NCBI GenBank assembly: GCA_905233415.1
Contig: CAJOEX010000002.1
Span: forward strand, 26,801 to 90,800
Length of the DNA stretch: 64,000 nt
Direction: 5' to 3'
DNA from: Paludibacteraceae bacterium
GTDB taxonomy: Bacteria > Bacteroidota > Bacteroidia > Bacteroidales > Paludibacteraceae
Below are positions 25,597-34,820 of the stretch, piece after piece. The position numbers and the translations under genes are program-made. The notes under the pieces were generated by a model. The model did no database searches. It saw only the letters and a list, made by a program, of their open reading frames with translations, and had not been told where the DNA came from. The stretch's first letter is position 1. Every line of letters begins with the position of its first letter.

Positions 25597-26346
25597 ATGA
25601 TACAGGTAGATTTATCCAATCCGACATTGGAGTTTTTAGACATGGATCCGAGTATTGCAGCACAATACGGCCGCACGGATAGTATTTCCTACGTAATGAA
25701 TACCATTGCCGATTGGTTAGGCATCAGCGAATCGTTTGTAACCCTTCCGCTGATGTTCCTATTCAATTTCCTTGTGAGCTGGGTGATTGTGTATTTCAGT
25801 TATTACCGTGTAAGTCGCCGCAGAGACTACTATTCATCGTTCATGCTGTTTTCCAGCGCGATGTTTCTGTTGCTCTGGCTGATGCAAATACTGGATATCC
25901 AGACCGGTTTTGTATTGGGTTTGTTCGCGATATTCGGCATGATCCGGTACCGGACAGAAAGCGTCCCCATTCGGGAAATGACGTACTTGTTCATCATTAT
26001 TGCCATTTCGGTCATTAACTCACTCAGCCTGCGTGCGGAAGACCTTGCCTGGTACCAGTTGCTTTTTGCCAATGTACTGTTTATAGTTCTGACGTTTGCA
26101 TTTGATTTATGGTCGAACCGCAAACGGATAACATCGAAGATTATTCTGTATGAGCGGATTGAAAATATTGTTCCTGAACGCAAAGCGGAACTAATGGCGG
26201 ACATCGAAGCACGTACCGGAATTGACCCTATATCCGTTGAAATCGGGCATATTGACTTCCTGCGAGATGTGGCATACATCAAAATCAACTACTATCTGCA
26301 AGCCGGAGAAGAAAACACTATCGGTACACAGGTGAAAATAAAATAA
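25597..26346 (+). CDS. DUF4956 membrane protein
   Basis: 249 residues with four hydrophobic segments in residues 45-165 (e.g. FVTLPLMFLFNFLVSWVIVY; MFLLLWLMQ) and the DUF4956 signature GLFAIFGMIRYRTESVPIREMTYLF. The soluble C-terminal part is ferredoxin-like (ISVEIGHIDFLRDVAYIKINYYL). It almost always accompanies VTC proteins, suggesting that it is the membrane partner or channel for the polymer. The upstream VTC stop lies in a short 8-bp repeat (25578-25599). Confidence 0.88.
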   Translation: MIQVDLSNPTLEFLDMDPSIAAQYGRTDSISYVMNTIADWLGISESFVTLPLMFLFNFLVSWVIVYFSYYRVSRRRDYYSSFMLFSSAMFLLLWLMQILDIQTGFVLGLFAIFGMIRYRTESVPIREMTYLFIIIAISVINSLSLRAEDLAWYQLLFANVLFIVLTFAFDLWSNRKRITSKIILYERIENIVPERKAELMADIEARTGIDPISVEIGHIDFLRDVAYIKINYYLQAGEENTIGTQVKIK

Positions 26347-26356
26347 GATACATCTC

Positions 26357-27163
26357 ATGAAACGGTTTCTGCTGGTTTTGCTGCCTGTTATGGCATTGTG
26401 CGTGTTTCCGGTAAAGGCACAAGAAATAAAGTCTGCTGACACAACGCGGACGAATGCTGTTGAGATACGTGTAGGTGCCGAGTTTCACAAGCATTTCAAC
26501 CGCGCCAACTTAACGCTGAGTCTGAGCGAACAAATCCGGTCCAGGGTATATGAAACGGATGCAGATGCCTATTTCCGCCGTTCATACACCACCTTGCAAC
26601 TTATGTGGGCACCTGTTCCGTACATCAAAATAGGAACCGGATATACCTTGCGCCTGTTCGGAGACAAAGGCTGGAGTGACCCGAATGAGTTTCTGCGCCA
26701 CCGGCCTTTTGTGGTAGTGATTGGACAATACAAGGTCGGACAATGGAAGCTGTCGTTGCGCGAAAAACTCGACATCAACTGCCGGACAGACTCGATAAAT
26801 ACAGATGAAAAGCCTCTGGTTGACCTCACTTTGCGGCATCGTCTGCAAGTGGAATACGGATTCTTCAGCAAACCCATAAAACTATATGCCAATACTGAAC
26901 TGAAGAATACGCTTAACAGACCGACGGAATACCTCAATGCTGCCGATGCATCCGGTAATTTCGGACAATATTTATGCAACGTGCGAGCCTATTTAGGTAT
27001 TCGTTGGCGTATTGACAAGCTGAATTCTTTAGACTTTGCATACCGGTTCGATTATTCTTACGAACGGGACATCAACATCACCCGCAATAAGGGTAAAATA
27101 GAACTAACACACATGTATGGCTATACACATGCGTTAGTACTGACGTATAAATTGGACTGGTAG
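26357..27163 (+). CDS. DUF2490-like outer-membrane beta-barrel protein
   Basis: 268 residues. Signal peptide (MKRFLLVLLPVMALCVFPVKAQ) and repeated amphipathic strands with YRF/YRLR-type turns, including VGAEFHKHFNRANLTLSLSEQ, YIKIGTGYTLRLFG and the closing THALVLTYKLDW. Consistent with the DUF2490 barrel family. As the last gene of the surface cluster it may be the outer-membrane port or anchor. Its TAG abuts the TAA of the convergent peptidase gene with no gap. Confidence 0.8.
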   Translation: MKRFLLVLLPVMALCVFPVKAQEIKSADTTRTNAVEIRVGAEFHKHFNRANLTLSLSEQIRSRVYETDADAYFRRSYTTLQLMWAPVPYIKIGTGYTLRLFGDKGWSDPNEFLRHRPFVVVIGQYKVGQWKLSLREKLDINCRTDSINTDEKPLVDLTLRHRLQVEYGFFSKPIKLYANTELKNTLNRPTEYLNAADASGNFGQYLCNVRAYLGIRWRIDKLNSLDFAYRFDYSYERDINITRNKGKIELTHMYGYTHALVLTYKLDW

Positions 27164-29164
27164 TTATTCTACACAATTTTTGACGGCATTGAGGATGGGT
27201 GTTACCGATGGCGGTGCGCCTACTGCCTGTACCATCCATTCCTTCGGAGTCAGTCGTCCCAATCTGTAAATTCTTTCGTATTCACCGGCAAAATCATGTG
27301 GCGAAGCGAACTTCGCAAGATGCTCCTCCAACTGGTATTGAACGATATGTCCAAGCGGATAATTCGGCAGGTACATCGGCGAATTAACCATATGACTGTA
27401 GATGGCAAGCAGTACGCAGTCATGTTCGCCCAAAACAGGTTCGTAATACCGGTTCCAAACCTCTTGAGCGATGCGGATAGTCTCGTCACAGAGTTGTTTT
27501 GCCGTCGCTTTCGGATGCGCGTAAATCCACTGCCACATAGCCATATCCACCAGACTGACGCCCATGATTTCATACATGGACCAGAATTGGTCCAAAACCG
27601 CTTCGCAGTCAGCCCGCTCTGCTGTCAGACCGCTTTGCTGTTGGACCGCTATGCTGTTAGATGGCAGTAATTCGAGGTCGCGTTGCTGCCAGAGGAAAGC
27701 ACTGGCTTCTGTATAAGCGGTATTCGGCACACCGGCAAGCATATAATAGTCTATGCGGTACATGTCCAGCACTTCTTCAACCGTATGTCCGAATTCATGT
27801 ACAGCGATATTATAGCCCTTATAATCCATACCGGAAGCAGGAATGCGTGTCCGCAAACGAGCCTGCTCGCCACGACCGAGACAAGGCCAGGCATGTCCGG
27901 AACCACGTGCCGGTTCGACTGTAATATGCGATGCTATATCCTTGGCACTTTCCGGCTCAAAGCCTATTCGTTGCAGCAGACGCGGCATATCGGCGGCAAA
28001 CGCATCGGCATTGGGATAGAGCCGACGTGTAAGACCCGTCAATTCGTCCTCATTCAATGAAGCGCGTGCCTTGAAGCCGTCATACCAGATGTCATACGGA
28101 CGCAAGTCACGTCCCAAACGCCGACGAATGACGGTTGCCACCTGCTCCACTTGCGGCGAACCTATGAGTGCACGGAAAAGGCTGTCCAACTCGGCAGCAG
28201 GAATTTCTACGCCTTCCTCGAAATTGCGGATAATCGCCGTAGGAGAGGACGGACAATATTTGTCTTCCTCAAAGAAAGCATGTGCCGTGGCAAGAATGCG
28301 TTCGTAGCGTGTATAAGGCTCCGTAGGTTCTGCGGAGTCGGCATAAGGCGCCCATGTACGAATGCCGCTGTTGATTGCGGTTTGCGGAATCTCCTGACGG
28401 ACAATGCGCTGCATAACCTGATAAATCATTTCCTGCTTCTCCTGCCCGTTTACGGAATCGGCATAAAGCGCCTTGAGTTCGTCGCGCAAGTTCCAATGGC
28501 TCAAGAGAATCTTGTCATCCGGCCACAGTTGCCGTCCGTCCTCCGTACGGAGGCTGCCCATATAAATATTGTAATCGGCGATATAATTTTCCGCATCCGC
28601 AAAAGCCTGTGCCAAACGGGCATTGATTTGTGCAGGTACACGCGTGGTAAACACATCGCCCAAACGAGCCATCGCCCACTCTTGGCGTGACCATTTACGA
28701 CCAAGTGTATTCTTTTCTTCAAGCGTGTAGTGCGGGAAATTGAGAATCGTGATAAACGCCAGCTTATTGGCAAACATATCGTTTGAGAAATGCGCCATCG
28801 GACTGTACGCGGACATAATCCAATCCGGTGCGGCAGGTTCGCCGGCATTCGTGAGCTGTGTCGGCCGCAGCAATTTGACAGTCAGTTTATCCGCAGCTTC
28901 GTTACAGTTCTCCAAGATGCGGCTGAGTGATTCAAAAAGAATTTGGCGGTTCGAATCGGAAGTGCAGAGATTATCTTCGACAAACTGCCGAAACTCTTCG
29001 TCAGAACCGTCGGCATCGGTCCACAAAGCCGCAGCCTGAACGACTCCCCGAGGTGCATCTGCTGGAACAGACGGGTGTCGGGAATTTTGTTTGCACGATG
29101 TCATCATAGTTGCCATAATAGCAAAAGGCGCCACCAGGCACCATACAGAAAAACGGTGTTTCAT
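27164..29164 (-). CDS. Lipoprotein zinc metallopeptidase (M3-like)
   Basis: 666 residues. Lipobox MMTSC (Cys24). Gluzincin active site HEFGHTVEE (HExxH) with a downstream Glu in NTAYTEASAF that fits the third zinc ligand, in a largely helical protein like M3 oligopeptidases. It probably degrades peptides in the periplasm or at the cell surface. The AraC regulator gene lies 3 nt upstream on the same strand, so the peptidase is transcribed with its likely regulator. Confidence 0.85.
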   Translation of the reverse strand: MKHRFSVWCLVAPFAIMATMMTSCKQNSRHPSVPADAPRGVVQAAALWTDADGSDEEFRQFVEDNLCTSDSNRQILFESLSRILENCNEAADKLTVKLLRPTQLTNAGEPAAPDWIMSAYSPMAHFSNDMFANKLAFITILNFPHYTLEEKNTLGRKWSRQEWAMARLGDVFTTRVPAQINARLAQAFADAENYIADYNIYMGSLRTEDGRQLWPDDKILLSHWNLRDELKALYADSVNGQEKQEMIYQVMQRIVRQEIPQTAINSGIRTWAPYADSAEPTEPYTRYERILATAHAFFEEDKYCPSSPTAIIRNFEEGVEIPAAELDSLFRALIGSPQVEQVATVIRRRLGRDLRPYDIWYDGFKARASLNEDELTGLTRRLYPNADAFAADMPRLLQRIGFEPESAKDIASHITVEPARGSGHAWPCLGRGEQARLRTRIPASGMDYKGYNIAVHEFGHTVEEVLDMYRIDYYMLAGVPNTAYTEASAFLWQQRDLELLPSNSIAVQQQSGLTAERADCEAVLDQFWSMYEIMGVSLVDMAMWQWIYAHPKATAKQLCDETIRIAQEVWNRYYEPVLGEHDCVLLAIYSHMVNSPMYLPNYPLGHIVQYQLEEHLAKFASPHDFAGEYERIYRLGRLTPKEWMVQAVGAPPSVTPILNAVKNCVE

Positions 29165-29167
29165 AAA

Positions 29168-30013
29168 TCAGGAGTTTCGATACGCTTTGGGAGTAATACC
29201 GGTATGGGACTTGAAGAAGCGGTTGAAGAACGCCACGTTGTCAAAGCCCAATGAGGCAGCAATTTCTTTGATTTGCGTAGTTGTGAGCTTGAGTTGCGCC
29301 TTGGCATCCGTCAAAATGGCATCGATAATAATATCGCCTGCCGTCCGTTCGCTTGCCTGACGAATAGTCGAGCACAAATGCGGCAAAGTCATGCGCATGG
29401 CGTCGGCGTATTGCGAGACGTGATGCCATTCCTGATAATGCTTCATCACCAACTGGCAGTAGTCCTGATAGATTTCCATTTTGCGGTCTATAGGCTTGAT
29501 AATCATGTCCCCTGAGTTCTGCACAAAGTTGGAATAGGCGGTCTGCAGCAGATTGAAGACATGCACCATCTTTTCGGACGAAAGCATGGACGGCTCCACA
29601 TTCATAGCCTTGAACAGCAACTTGGCGAAATCATTTATCACCTCCGCCTGTGCCTGCTGGATATGAATAATCGGCGTACGGACCTGCATGGCGGTCAAAG
29701 ACATACGGCTGTTAAAGGTATTCTTCTCAAGGAAAGACGATGAGAACAGCAGGTAGTAAACCAATGCATCCTCCGAGCATTCATGAATAAGCAGGAAGCT
29801 GCCCGGCTCAAGCAGCAAAATATCATTCTGTTTGAATTCATACTTGGTGATGTTGATGGTAGCAGTGGCATGGCCCCGTACCAGAAAAGCATAGACACCA
29901 CACATAATTTTACACGGGAAACGGCCGTATTCGTTCATGATTTTACCACTGGCGTCACCAATGAGGTAGTCCACCGGACAATCCAAAAGCGGAATATTTT
30001 TTTCTTGTTCCAT
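29168..30013 (-). CDS. AraC-family transcriptional regulator
   Basis: 281 residues from ATG 30013; a longer frame to 30088 would span the promoter. N-terminal cupin-like ligand domain (residues 20-110) and C-terminal double helix-turn-helix with typical ends LTTTQIKEIAASLGFDNVAFFNRFFKSHTGITPKAYR. It is cotranscribed with the downstream metallopeptidase lipoprotein, which is its most likely target. The ligand is unknown. Confidence 0.9.
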   Translation of the reverse strand: MEQEKNIPLLDCPVDYLIGDASGKIMNEYGRFPCKIMCGVYAFLVRGHATATINITKYEFKQNDILLLEPGSFLLIHECSEDALVYYLLFSSSFLEKNTFNSRMSLTAMQVRTPIIHIQQAQAEVINDFAKLLFKAMNVEPSMLSSEKMVHVFNLLQTAYSNFVQNSGDMIIKPIDRKMEIYQDYCQLVMKHYQEWHHVSQYADAMRMTLPHLCSTIRQASERTAGDIIIDAILTDAKAQLKLTTTQIKEIAASLGFDNVAFFNRFFKSHTGITPKAYRNS

Positions 30014-30035
30014 AATAATAAATGCAATTTGGCTG

Positions 30036-30067
30036 CAAAGATACACAAAAAAATCGATTATTACGAA
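30036..30067 (-). promoter_or_regulatory. Probable sigma-ABfr promoter of the AraC gene
   Basis: Minus-strand TATCTTTG (complement of 30036-30043) with TTCG, a one-base mismatch to TTTG, 20 nt upstream (complement of 30064-30067). Start expected about 17 nt before ATG 30013. Confidence 0.6.
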
Positions 30068-30140
30068 TAATCTTAATAAAAAGTTCATTTTTAATCAAAA
30101 AATGTGTATTTTTTATGTATTAAGCGAAAAATTGCGCCAA

Positions 30141-31064
30141 TTATTGTCCAATATGCAATAAAATAGGCAGGTGGTCGGAAAAACCGTTTCGGTTATAACG
30201 GAAGCCGTTGAACGTGCGTTTGGGTTTCAGTCCCGCAAAGCGGCGGTCCTCATCCTGCAACCATCGGTCATCGGCAATCCGTGCAGCAGAACGGTTCAGG
30301 AGGGATTCGGAGACATAAAACTGGTCTAAACAAGTCCAAATACCACGGTATTTGTGCGTACCGACACCGGACTTGACAAGCGGCATCATCAGATTATGAA
30401 GCGGATACAGGTCATCCTTCGGCGGCATATTCATATCGCCACACACCACCATTCGGGCATTCGGAGAGGCTGCAAGAACAGAATCACTCAAGTGCCGTAT
30501 AATCGCTTTGGCGGAGTCACGCTTCCATTGCGATGCGGCAAAACCGCCTAATTGGGACGGCAAATGACAGGCAACCACATGGAGCGTATCGGTTTTATCA
30601 ACGAGGAAAGAAGCATACAACAAGTCGCGGGTTGGCGTTTCAGACAAACCAACAGGAACAGGTCGTGCGGCAAGAAGAGACAAGCGAACGGAGTCATACA
30701 ACAAAGCAACATCAATGCCTCGTTTGTCAGGGCTGTCATAATGAATGAAACGATAAGGATAATGCGGCATCTTGCGGCACAAGCGAACAAGACAACTGTC
30801 ATCCTCCACTTCGTTTAATGCCACCAAATCTGGATAACCGTCAGGAACAGAAGTTGCGATAACACGGGCTATTTGTTCGGCTTTGCGGGAAAATCGGCGA
30901 TACGACCAATGCCGGGTACCATTCGGAGTATATTCGACATCGGGATTGAGCGCATCCACGGACGGATGAAAGAAGTTCTCCACATTATAGGACAGGACTG
31001 TCAATTGGCAATTTGCAGGGACTATTCCTGCAAGCAAAAGCAATATCAGTCCATATTTACGCAT
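30141..31064 (-). CDS. Secreted endonuclease/exonuclease/phosphatase-family protein
   Basis: 307 residues. Signal peptide (GLILLLLAGIVPANC), then the EEP fold: LSYNVENFF, DLVALNEVEDD, HVVACHLPSQ, VVCGDMNMPP and C-terminal FSDHLPILLHI, which provide the metal and catalytic residues. It could be a periplasmic nuclease or phosphodiesterase. The final Cys of the signal (PANC) leaves open a lipoprotein form. Its ATG overlaps the sufS stop by one base. Confidence 0.87.
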   Translation of the reverse strand: MRKYGLILLLLAGIVPANCQLTVLSYNVENFFHPSVDALNPDVEYTPNGTRHWSYRRFSRKAEQIARVIATSVPDGYPDLVALNEVEDDSCLVRLCRKMPHYPYRFIHYDSPDKRGIDVALLYDSVRLSLLAARPVPVGLSETPTRDLLYASFLVDKTDTLHVVACHLPSQLGGFAASQWKRDSAKAIIRHLSDSVLAASPNARMVVCGDMNMPPKDDLYPLHNLMMPLVKSGVGTHKYRGIWTCLDQFYVSESLLNRSAARIADDRWLQDEDRRFAGLKPKRTFNGFRYNRNGFSDHLPILLHIGQ

Positions 31065-32266
31065 CAGGAAAGCATGGTAACAGCTTTGCGAAGTGCGGCA
31101 ATAAATTCGTCTACTTCTTCTTTCGTATTGTAACCTGCAAACGAAACACGCACCGTTCCCGGAACACCCAGGTGGTCAATTAGCGGTTCGGCGCAATGGT
31201 GTCCCGTACGGACAGCTATGCCTTGCCGGTCAAGGAGAGTGCCAACGTCAAACGGATGAATATCCGCAACATTGAAACTGATTACTCCGGCTTTGGGATG
31301 TCCGGCGGCATAGATATGCACATCGGGTATTTGCGCCAATTGTTCTTCCATATAGCGAGTGAGTGCTTCTTCCTCTTTCCGGATGGTTTCGCGCCCGACG
31401 GAATCGATATAATCCAACGCCGCCGCAAATGCAGCCGTACCGATGAAATCGGGCGTTCCTGCCTCAAACTTATAGGGTAGCGTGTTGTATGTGGTATGGT
31501 CGAAATGCACATGCTCAATCATTTCACCGCCGCCTTCTGCCGGAGGAAGTTGGTCAAGCCACTTCTCCTTGCCGTACAACACCCCTAATCCGGCCGGACC
31601 ATACATCTTGTGCGCCGAGCAGACAAAGAAATCGCAGTCCATTTCCTGCACATTGACAGGCAGATGTGCTGCAGATTGGGCAGCGTCAATGCAGACAGGT
31701 ATATGGTGTGCATGGGCAAGGCGGATAATCTCCGCAACAGGATTGATGATGCCGAGCACGTTGCTCACATGCGCTACCGAGACAATACGCGTGCGTTCCG
31801 TCAGCAATGCCTCATACGCAGACATATCCAAACTCAAATCCTCACGAAGCGGAATAACTTTCAGGACTGCCTTTTTGCGCTCGCAAAGCATCTGCCACGG
31901 AACAATGTTCGAGTGGTGTTCCAGTTGGGATACAATAATCTCGTCGCCTTCATGCACCAACGCTTCACCGAAACTGAAAGCCAACATATTGATGCTGTCG
32001 GTTGTGCCTTTGGTGAATACAATCTCCTTTGCGGATGCGGCTCCGATGAAATCAGCGACACGCTGGCGTGCCTGCTCATGCTTGGCTGTCGCCACCTGAC
32101 TGAGGTGGTGTACGCCGCGATGGATATTGGCATTCCAATGGCTGTAGGCATCAACAATGGCATTGATAACAACCTGCGGTTTTTGAGTTGTTGCCGCATT
32201 GTCAAAATAGACCAGCGGACGGTTATATACCTGCTCGTTCAATATCGGAAAATCAGTTCTGTTCAT
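31064..32266 (-). CDS. sufS: Cysteine desulfurase SufS
   Basis: 400 residues, standard group II desulfurase. PLP lysine in FFVCSAHKMYGPAGLG, catalytic Cys in RTGHHCAEP, N-terminal YFDNAATTQKP. It takes sulfur from cysteine for Fe-S cluster assembly by SUF. Here it sits between mutT (14 nt overlap) and the EEP gene instead of in a sufBCDS operon; sufB is 22 kb away at 53903. Confidence 0.95.
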   Translation of the reverse strand: MNRTDFPILNEQVYNRPLVYFDNAATTQKPQVVINAIVDAYSHWNANIHRGVHHLSQVATAKHEQARQRVADFIGAASAKEIVFTKGTTDSINMLAFSFGEALVHEGDEIIVSQLEHHSNIVPWQMLCERKKAVLKVIPLREDLSLDMSAYEALLTERTRIVSVAHVSNVLGIINPVAEIIRLAHAHHIPVCIDAAQSAAHLPVNVQEMDCDFFVCSAHKMYGPAGLGVLYGKEKWLDQLPPAEGGGEMIEHVHFDHTTYNTLPYKFEAGTPDFIGTAAFAAALDYIDSVGRETIRKEEEALTRYMEEQLAQIPDVHIYAAGHPKAGVISFNVADIHPFDVGTLLDRQGIAVRTGHHCAEPLIDHLGVPGTVRVSFAGYNTKEEVDEFIAALRKAVTMLS

Positions 32267-32651
32267 ATAATAACTCTATTATTTCTTCATCAGCCGGCAG
32301 CCACTTGACGGATTTCAAATCCTTCGGCGAAAGCCATTTGGCTGCTTCGTGTTCTTTAAGTGTCACTTCTCCATTCAACCGGCAAAGGAAACAATGCATT
32401 GTCAGATGAAAGGCGGGATAGTCATAGTCGATGGTTCGGAGCAAAGCACCGACTTCTATCGCGGTTTCTAATTCTTCGTGTATTTCGCGTTTCAAGGCTT
32501 GTTGTGGTGTTTCTCCGGTTTCCATCTTCCCGCCAGGGAACTCCCACCAGTCTTTCCACTCGCCGTACCCCCGTTGCGTGGTGAAGATTCGTCCGTTTTC
32601 ATCACGTATTATCGCCGCAACAACTTCAATATGTTTCCGTTCCGTTGGCAT
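32253..32651 (-). CDS. mutT: Nudix hydrolase, MutT-like
   Basis: 132 residues, MutT length. Complete Nudix box GGKMETGETPQQALKREIHEEL (shown in part: G x5 E x7 REI x EE L), preceded by WEFPGG. It probably hydrolyses 8-oxo-dGTP or a related nucleotide. First gene of the mutT-sufS-EEP transcript, with a leader of about 200 nt from the promoter at 32859-32890. Confidence 0.9.
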   Translation of the reverse strand: MPTERKHIEVVAAIIRDENGRIFTTQRGYGEWKDWWEFPGGKMETGETPQQALKREIHEELETAIEVGALLRTIDYDYPAFHLTMHCFLCRLNGEVTLKEHEAAKWLSPKDLKSVKWLPADEEIIELLYEQN

Positions 32652-32669
32652 TTTCTAAATTGCATTTTT

Positions 32670-32775
32670 CTTTTAGGGACACTTTTAGGACATGTATCAA
32701 ATTTTGTCCCAAATTTGCATTTCGATGAATGTTTTTAGGACATTTTTGGGACATGTCTCAAATATTGTCTCAAAT
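32670..32775. repeat. Degenerate 11-bp-spaced repeats and palindromes in the mutT leader
   Basis: Two copies of a TTTTAGG(G)ACA-type motif spaced 11-12 bp (32670-32691 and 32732-32753), each followed by a complementary TGTCTCAAA or TTGTCCCAAA. The stretch 32745-32762 is a near-perfect palindrome (TTTGGGACATGTCTCAAA, 2 mismatched positions). It lies in the transcribed leader of mutT. Confidence 0.65.
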
Positions 32776-32858
32776 TGTATTTAAAAAATCAGTCCATAAT
32801 TCTGACAGCCGCGGCGGGACAGGGGATATATCCTGTGATTCTAATCGTTTTCAGGGCG

Positions 32859-32890
32859 CAAAGGTACTAAAAAAATCTGAGATGTGCAAA
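32859..32890 (-). promoter_or_regulatory. Sigma-ABfr promoter of mutT-sufS
   Basis: Minus-strand TTTG (complement of 32887-32890) and TACCTTTG (complement of 32859-32866), spacer 20 nt. The rest of the gap from 32891 to 33049 holds no gene I can support. Confidence 0.85.
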
Positions 32891-33049
32891 TTTATTTAGG
32901 GAATTTTGTAAATGAGAGTAAAAAACTATGCAAGAAATGGAATGTGCATAGTGGGCTCTGCGCGTAAATTAACCGCGAGAAGTAGACAGCAGAGGAGGCA
33001 GCGGGCAATCGCTACGAGCGTTTTGGGGATTGTCTCAGGCTTCTCTTGG

Positions 33050-33115
33050 CTCAATCACGCAATAATCACCCAATAATCACGCAATAATCACCTAATAATC
33101 ACCTAATAATCACGC
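33050..33115. repeat. Six-unit 11-bp tandem repeat downstream of gldB
   Basis: CTCAATCACGC followed by five AATAATCAC(C/G)(C/T) units at exact 11-bp spacing, with a partial unit after them. It ends about 42 nt from the stop of the gldB-like gene. No spacers of CRISPR length are present. Confidence 0.9.
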
Positions 33116-33157
33116 AATAAAGGCAGCATGATTTCCGGTTAGTTCGAATGCAAAGGA

Positions 33158-34162
33158 TCAGGGCTTATAATAACTGTCCCGCAGAATGCGTTCGGCATCA
33201 GGTTCAGACACCAATTCCTGCAAAGTCACCTGCTGATTGTGCTGCATGAAACTTTCGGCAATGCGCCAACCGACCCATGTACCAAGCCGCCCCGGAGAAT
33301 CCTGACTAATCTCGGAAGTGAACGGCCCGTCATTGAGATACGAAGTGAGGACAAGGGATTCGGTTTTGAACAAATCACGCTTGTCCATCATCAAATGCCA
33401 GATGGCACGCTCGTTGCGGACACACCAGTCCCATTGCTCCTTGGTATAACCCATGACTTCATAGGACGGCAAATCAGAGAAGATTTGTGCCAGGAGATAC
33501 ATGATTTTACCCCGATAGAGCATGTTGTCAAGAAGACGGCTTTTGGTTGACGTATAAGGCAAATGACGGAACAGAAAAGCACTAACCACATCGACAGGAA
33601 TACACTCCTTCCGCATGGTCAGTTTCTGATATTCATAGACGACACGATTGTAAAACTCGTAGTCAGAACCGAGATACATATCCGCACCGACTGCTATATC
33701 ATCGTCCACAAAAACGAGCGATGAATTGAAGCCGGAAATAAAGAGATAAACAGTCGGAACAGGTAGCTCGGGATAGAGGAAATGCACGCGTGCAAAGGCA
33801 TTGCCGAGGTCGTGCTCGATGTCCTTGGTGTCGGCAAAAACAGTCTGTTCGAGCCTGTTGGTTTGGGCAAAACCGTACAAGGTATCATTGAGGAAAGCAG
33901 GCAACTGCCTGACCAAACAGGCGGTATCCACTACCGGCAAACCAAGTATGTCCTCGACAAAAAACGGCATAAAATCAGGGAACTGCTCATAGAGAATGCG
34001 GATATCCTGCAACGCCGAAACCGAATCGACATTGAGCAAAGCACAGTCAAAGCGGACAAGGTCAATTTGCTGCGGCTCCAAGTCCTTCGGGAAATACTGC
34101 CGCTTGGTTTGACATGAGACCAAGAGGCTGAGGAGCAAAAATATAACGGTTAGTTTCTTCAT
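33158..34162 (-). CDS. gldB: GldB-like lipoprotein
   Basis: 334 residues. Lipobox LVSC (Cys17) and the GldB pattern: IDLVRFDCALLNVD, YEQFPDFMPFF, LYPELPVPTVYLFISGFNSSLVFVDDDIAVGADMYLGSDYEFY, and C-terminal SPGRLGTWVGWRIAESFM. GldB was first found as a gliding motility lipoprotein but homologues are present in non-gliding Bacteroidales. Three tightly packed genes (gldB, lolD, S41 peptidase) and the ATPase form a minus-strand unit with 2-nt gaps. Confidence 0.87.
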   Translation of the reverse strand: MKKLTVIFLLLSLLVSCQTKRQYFPKDLEPQQIDLVRFDCALLNVDSVSALQDIRILYEQFPDFMPFFVEDILGLPVVDTACLVRQLPAFLNDTLYGFAQTNRLEQTVFADTKDIEHDLGNAFARVHFLYPELPVPTVYLFISGFNSSLVFVDDDIAVGADMYLGSDYEFYNRVVYEYQKLTMRKECIPVDVVSAFLFRHLPYTSTKSRLLDNMLYRGKIMYLLAQIFSDLPSYEVMGYTKEQWDWCVRNERAIWHLMMDKRDLFKTESLVLTSYLNDGPFTSEISQDSPGRLGTWVGWRIAESFMQHNQQVTLQELVSEPDAERILRDSYYKP

Positions 34163-34164
34163 GT

Positions 34165-34818
34165 TCAGTCGCTGATTACTCCGTCTTTAATGGTGATAAT
34201 GCGGTCGGAAATAGACGCCAGTTCCTTGTCGTGAGTGACGATGATGATGGTCTGGTTGTATTTGGCCCGCAGGTCAAGCAGCAGTTTGTGGAGCTCTTTC
34301 TTGTTGGCTTCATCCAGACTGCCGGAAGGTTCGTCCGCCAGAATGACATCGGGTGACATCATCATCGCCCTTGCAACCGCCACACGCTGTTTTTCACCGC
34401 CGGAAAGTTCGTTCGGTTTGTGTTCCACACGGTCCTGCAAGCCCAATTCGGACAAGAGATTCCTTGCACGTTCTTCAGCCGCAGCATTGTTTTCGCCGGC
34501 AATCATAGCGGGAATCATGACATTCTCCAAAGCTGTAAACTCAGGCAAAAGCTGATGGAACTGGAAAATAAAGCCGATATGCCGGTTGCGGAACCGCGCC
34601 AAATCCTTGTCTTTCAAGGCAAAAACATCCACGCCGTTGATAACAACCTTTCCGGCATCGGGTTTGTCCAAAGTACCGATAATCTGCAGAAGCGTGGTCT
34701 TTCCGGCACCTGATTTGCCGATAACCGAAACGATTTCACCTTTGCTGACTTGCAAGTTCACACCCCGCAGGACATGAAGGCTGTCGAATGATTTTTGTAT
34801 GTTTTGAACGTCTATCAT
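34165..34818 (-). CDS. lolD: ABC transporter ATPase, LolD-like
   Basis: 217 residues. Walker [12 protein letters not shown]-loop, signature [14 protein letters not shown], Walker [10 protein letters not shown] and H-loop THD: a complete MacB/LolD-type ATPase. The likely role is lipoprotein release from the inner membrane together with a LolCE-type permease, which is not in the window. It is co-transcribed with gldB and an S41 peptidase lipoprotein. Confidence 0.88.
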   Translation of the reverse strand: MIDVQNIQKSFDSLHVLRGVNLQVSKGEIVSVIGKSGAGKTTLLQIIGTLDKPDAGKVVINGVDVFALKDKDLARFRNRHIGFIFQFHQLLPEFTALENVMIPAMIAGENNAAAEERARNLLSELGLQDRVEHKPNELSGGEKQRVAVARAMMMSPDVILADEPSGSLDEANKKELHKLLLDLRAKYNQTIIIVTHDKELASISDRIITIKDGVISD

Positions 34819-34820
34819 AA

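Noticed and set aside
33050..33120. Possible CRISPR array
   Set aside because: Repeat units are 11 bp and contiguous with no spacers, and no cas genes are in the window.
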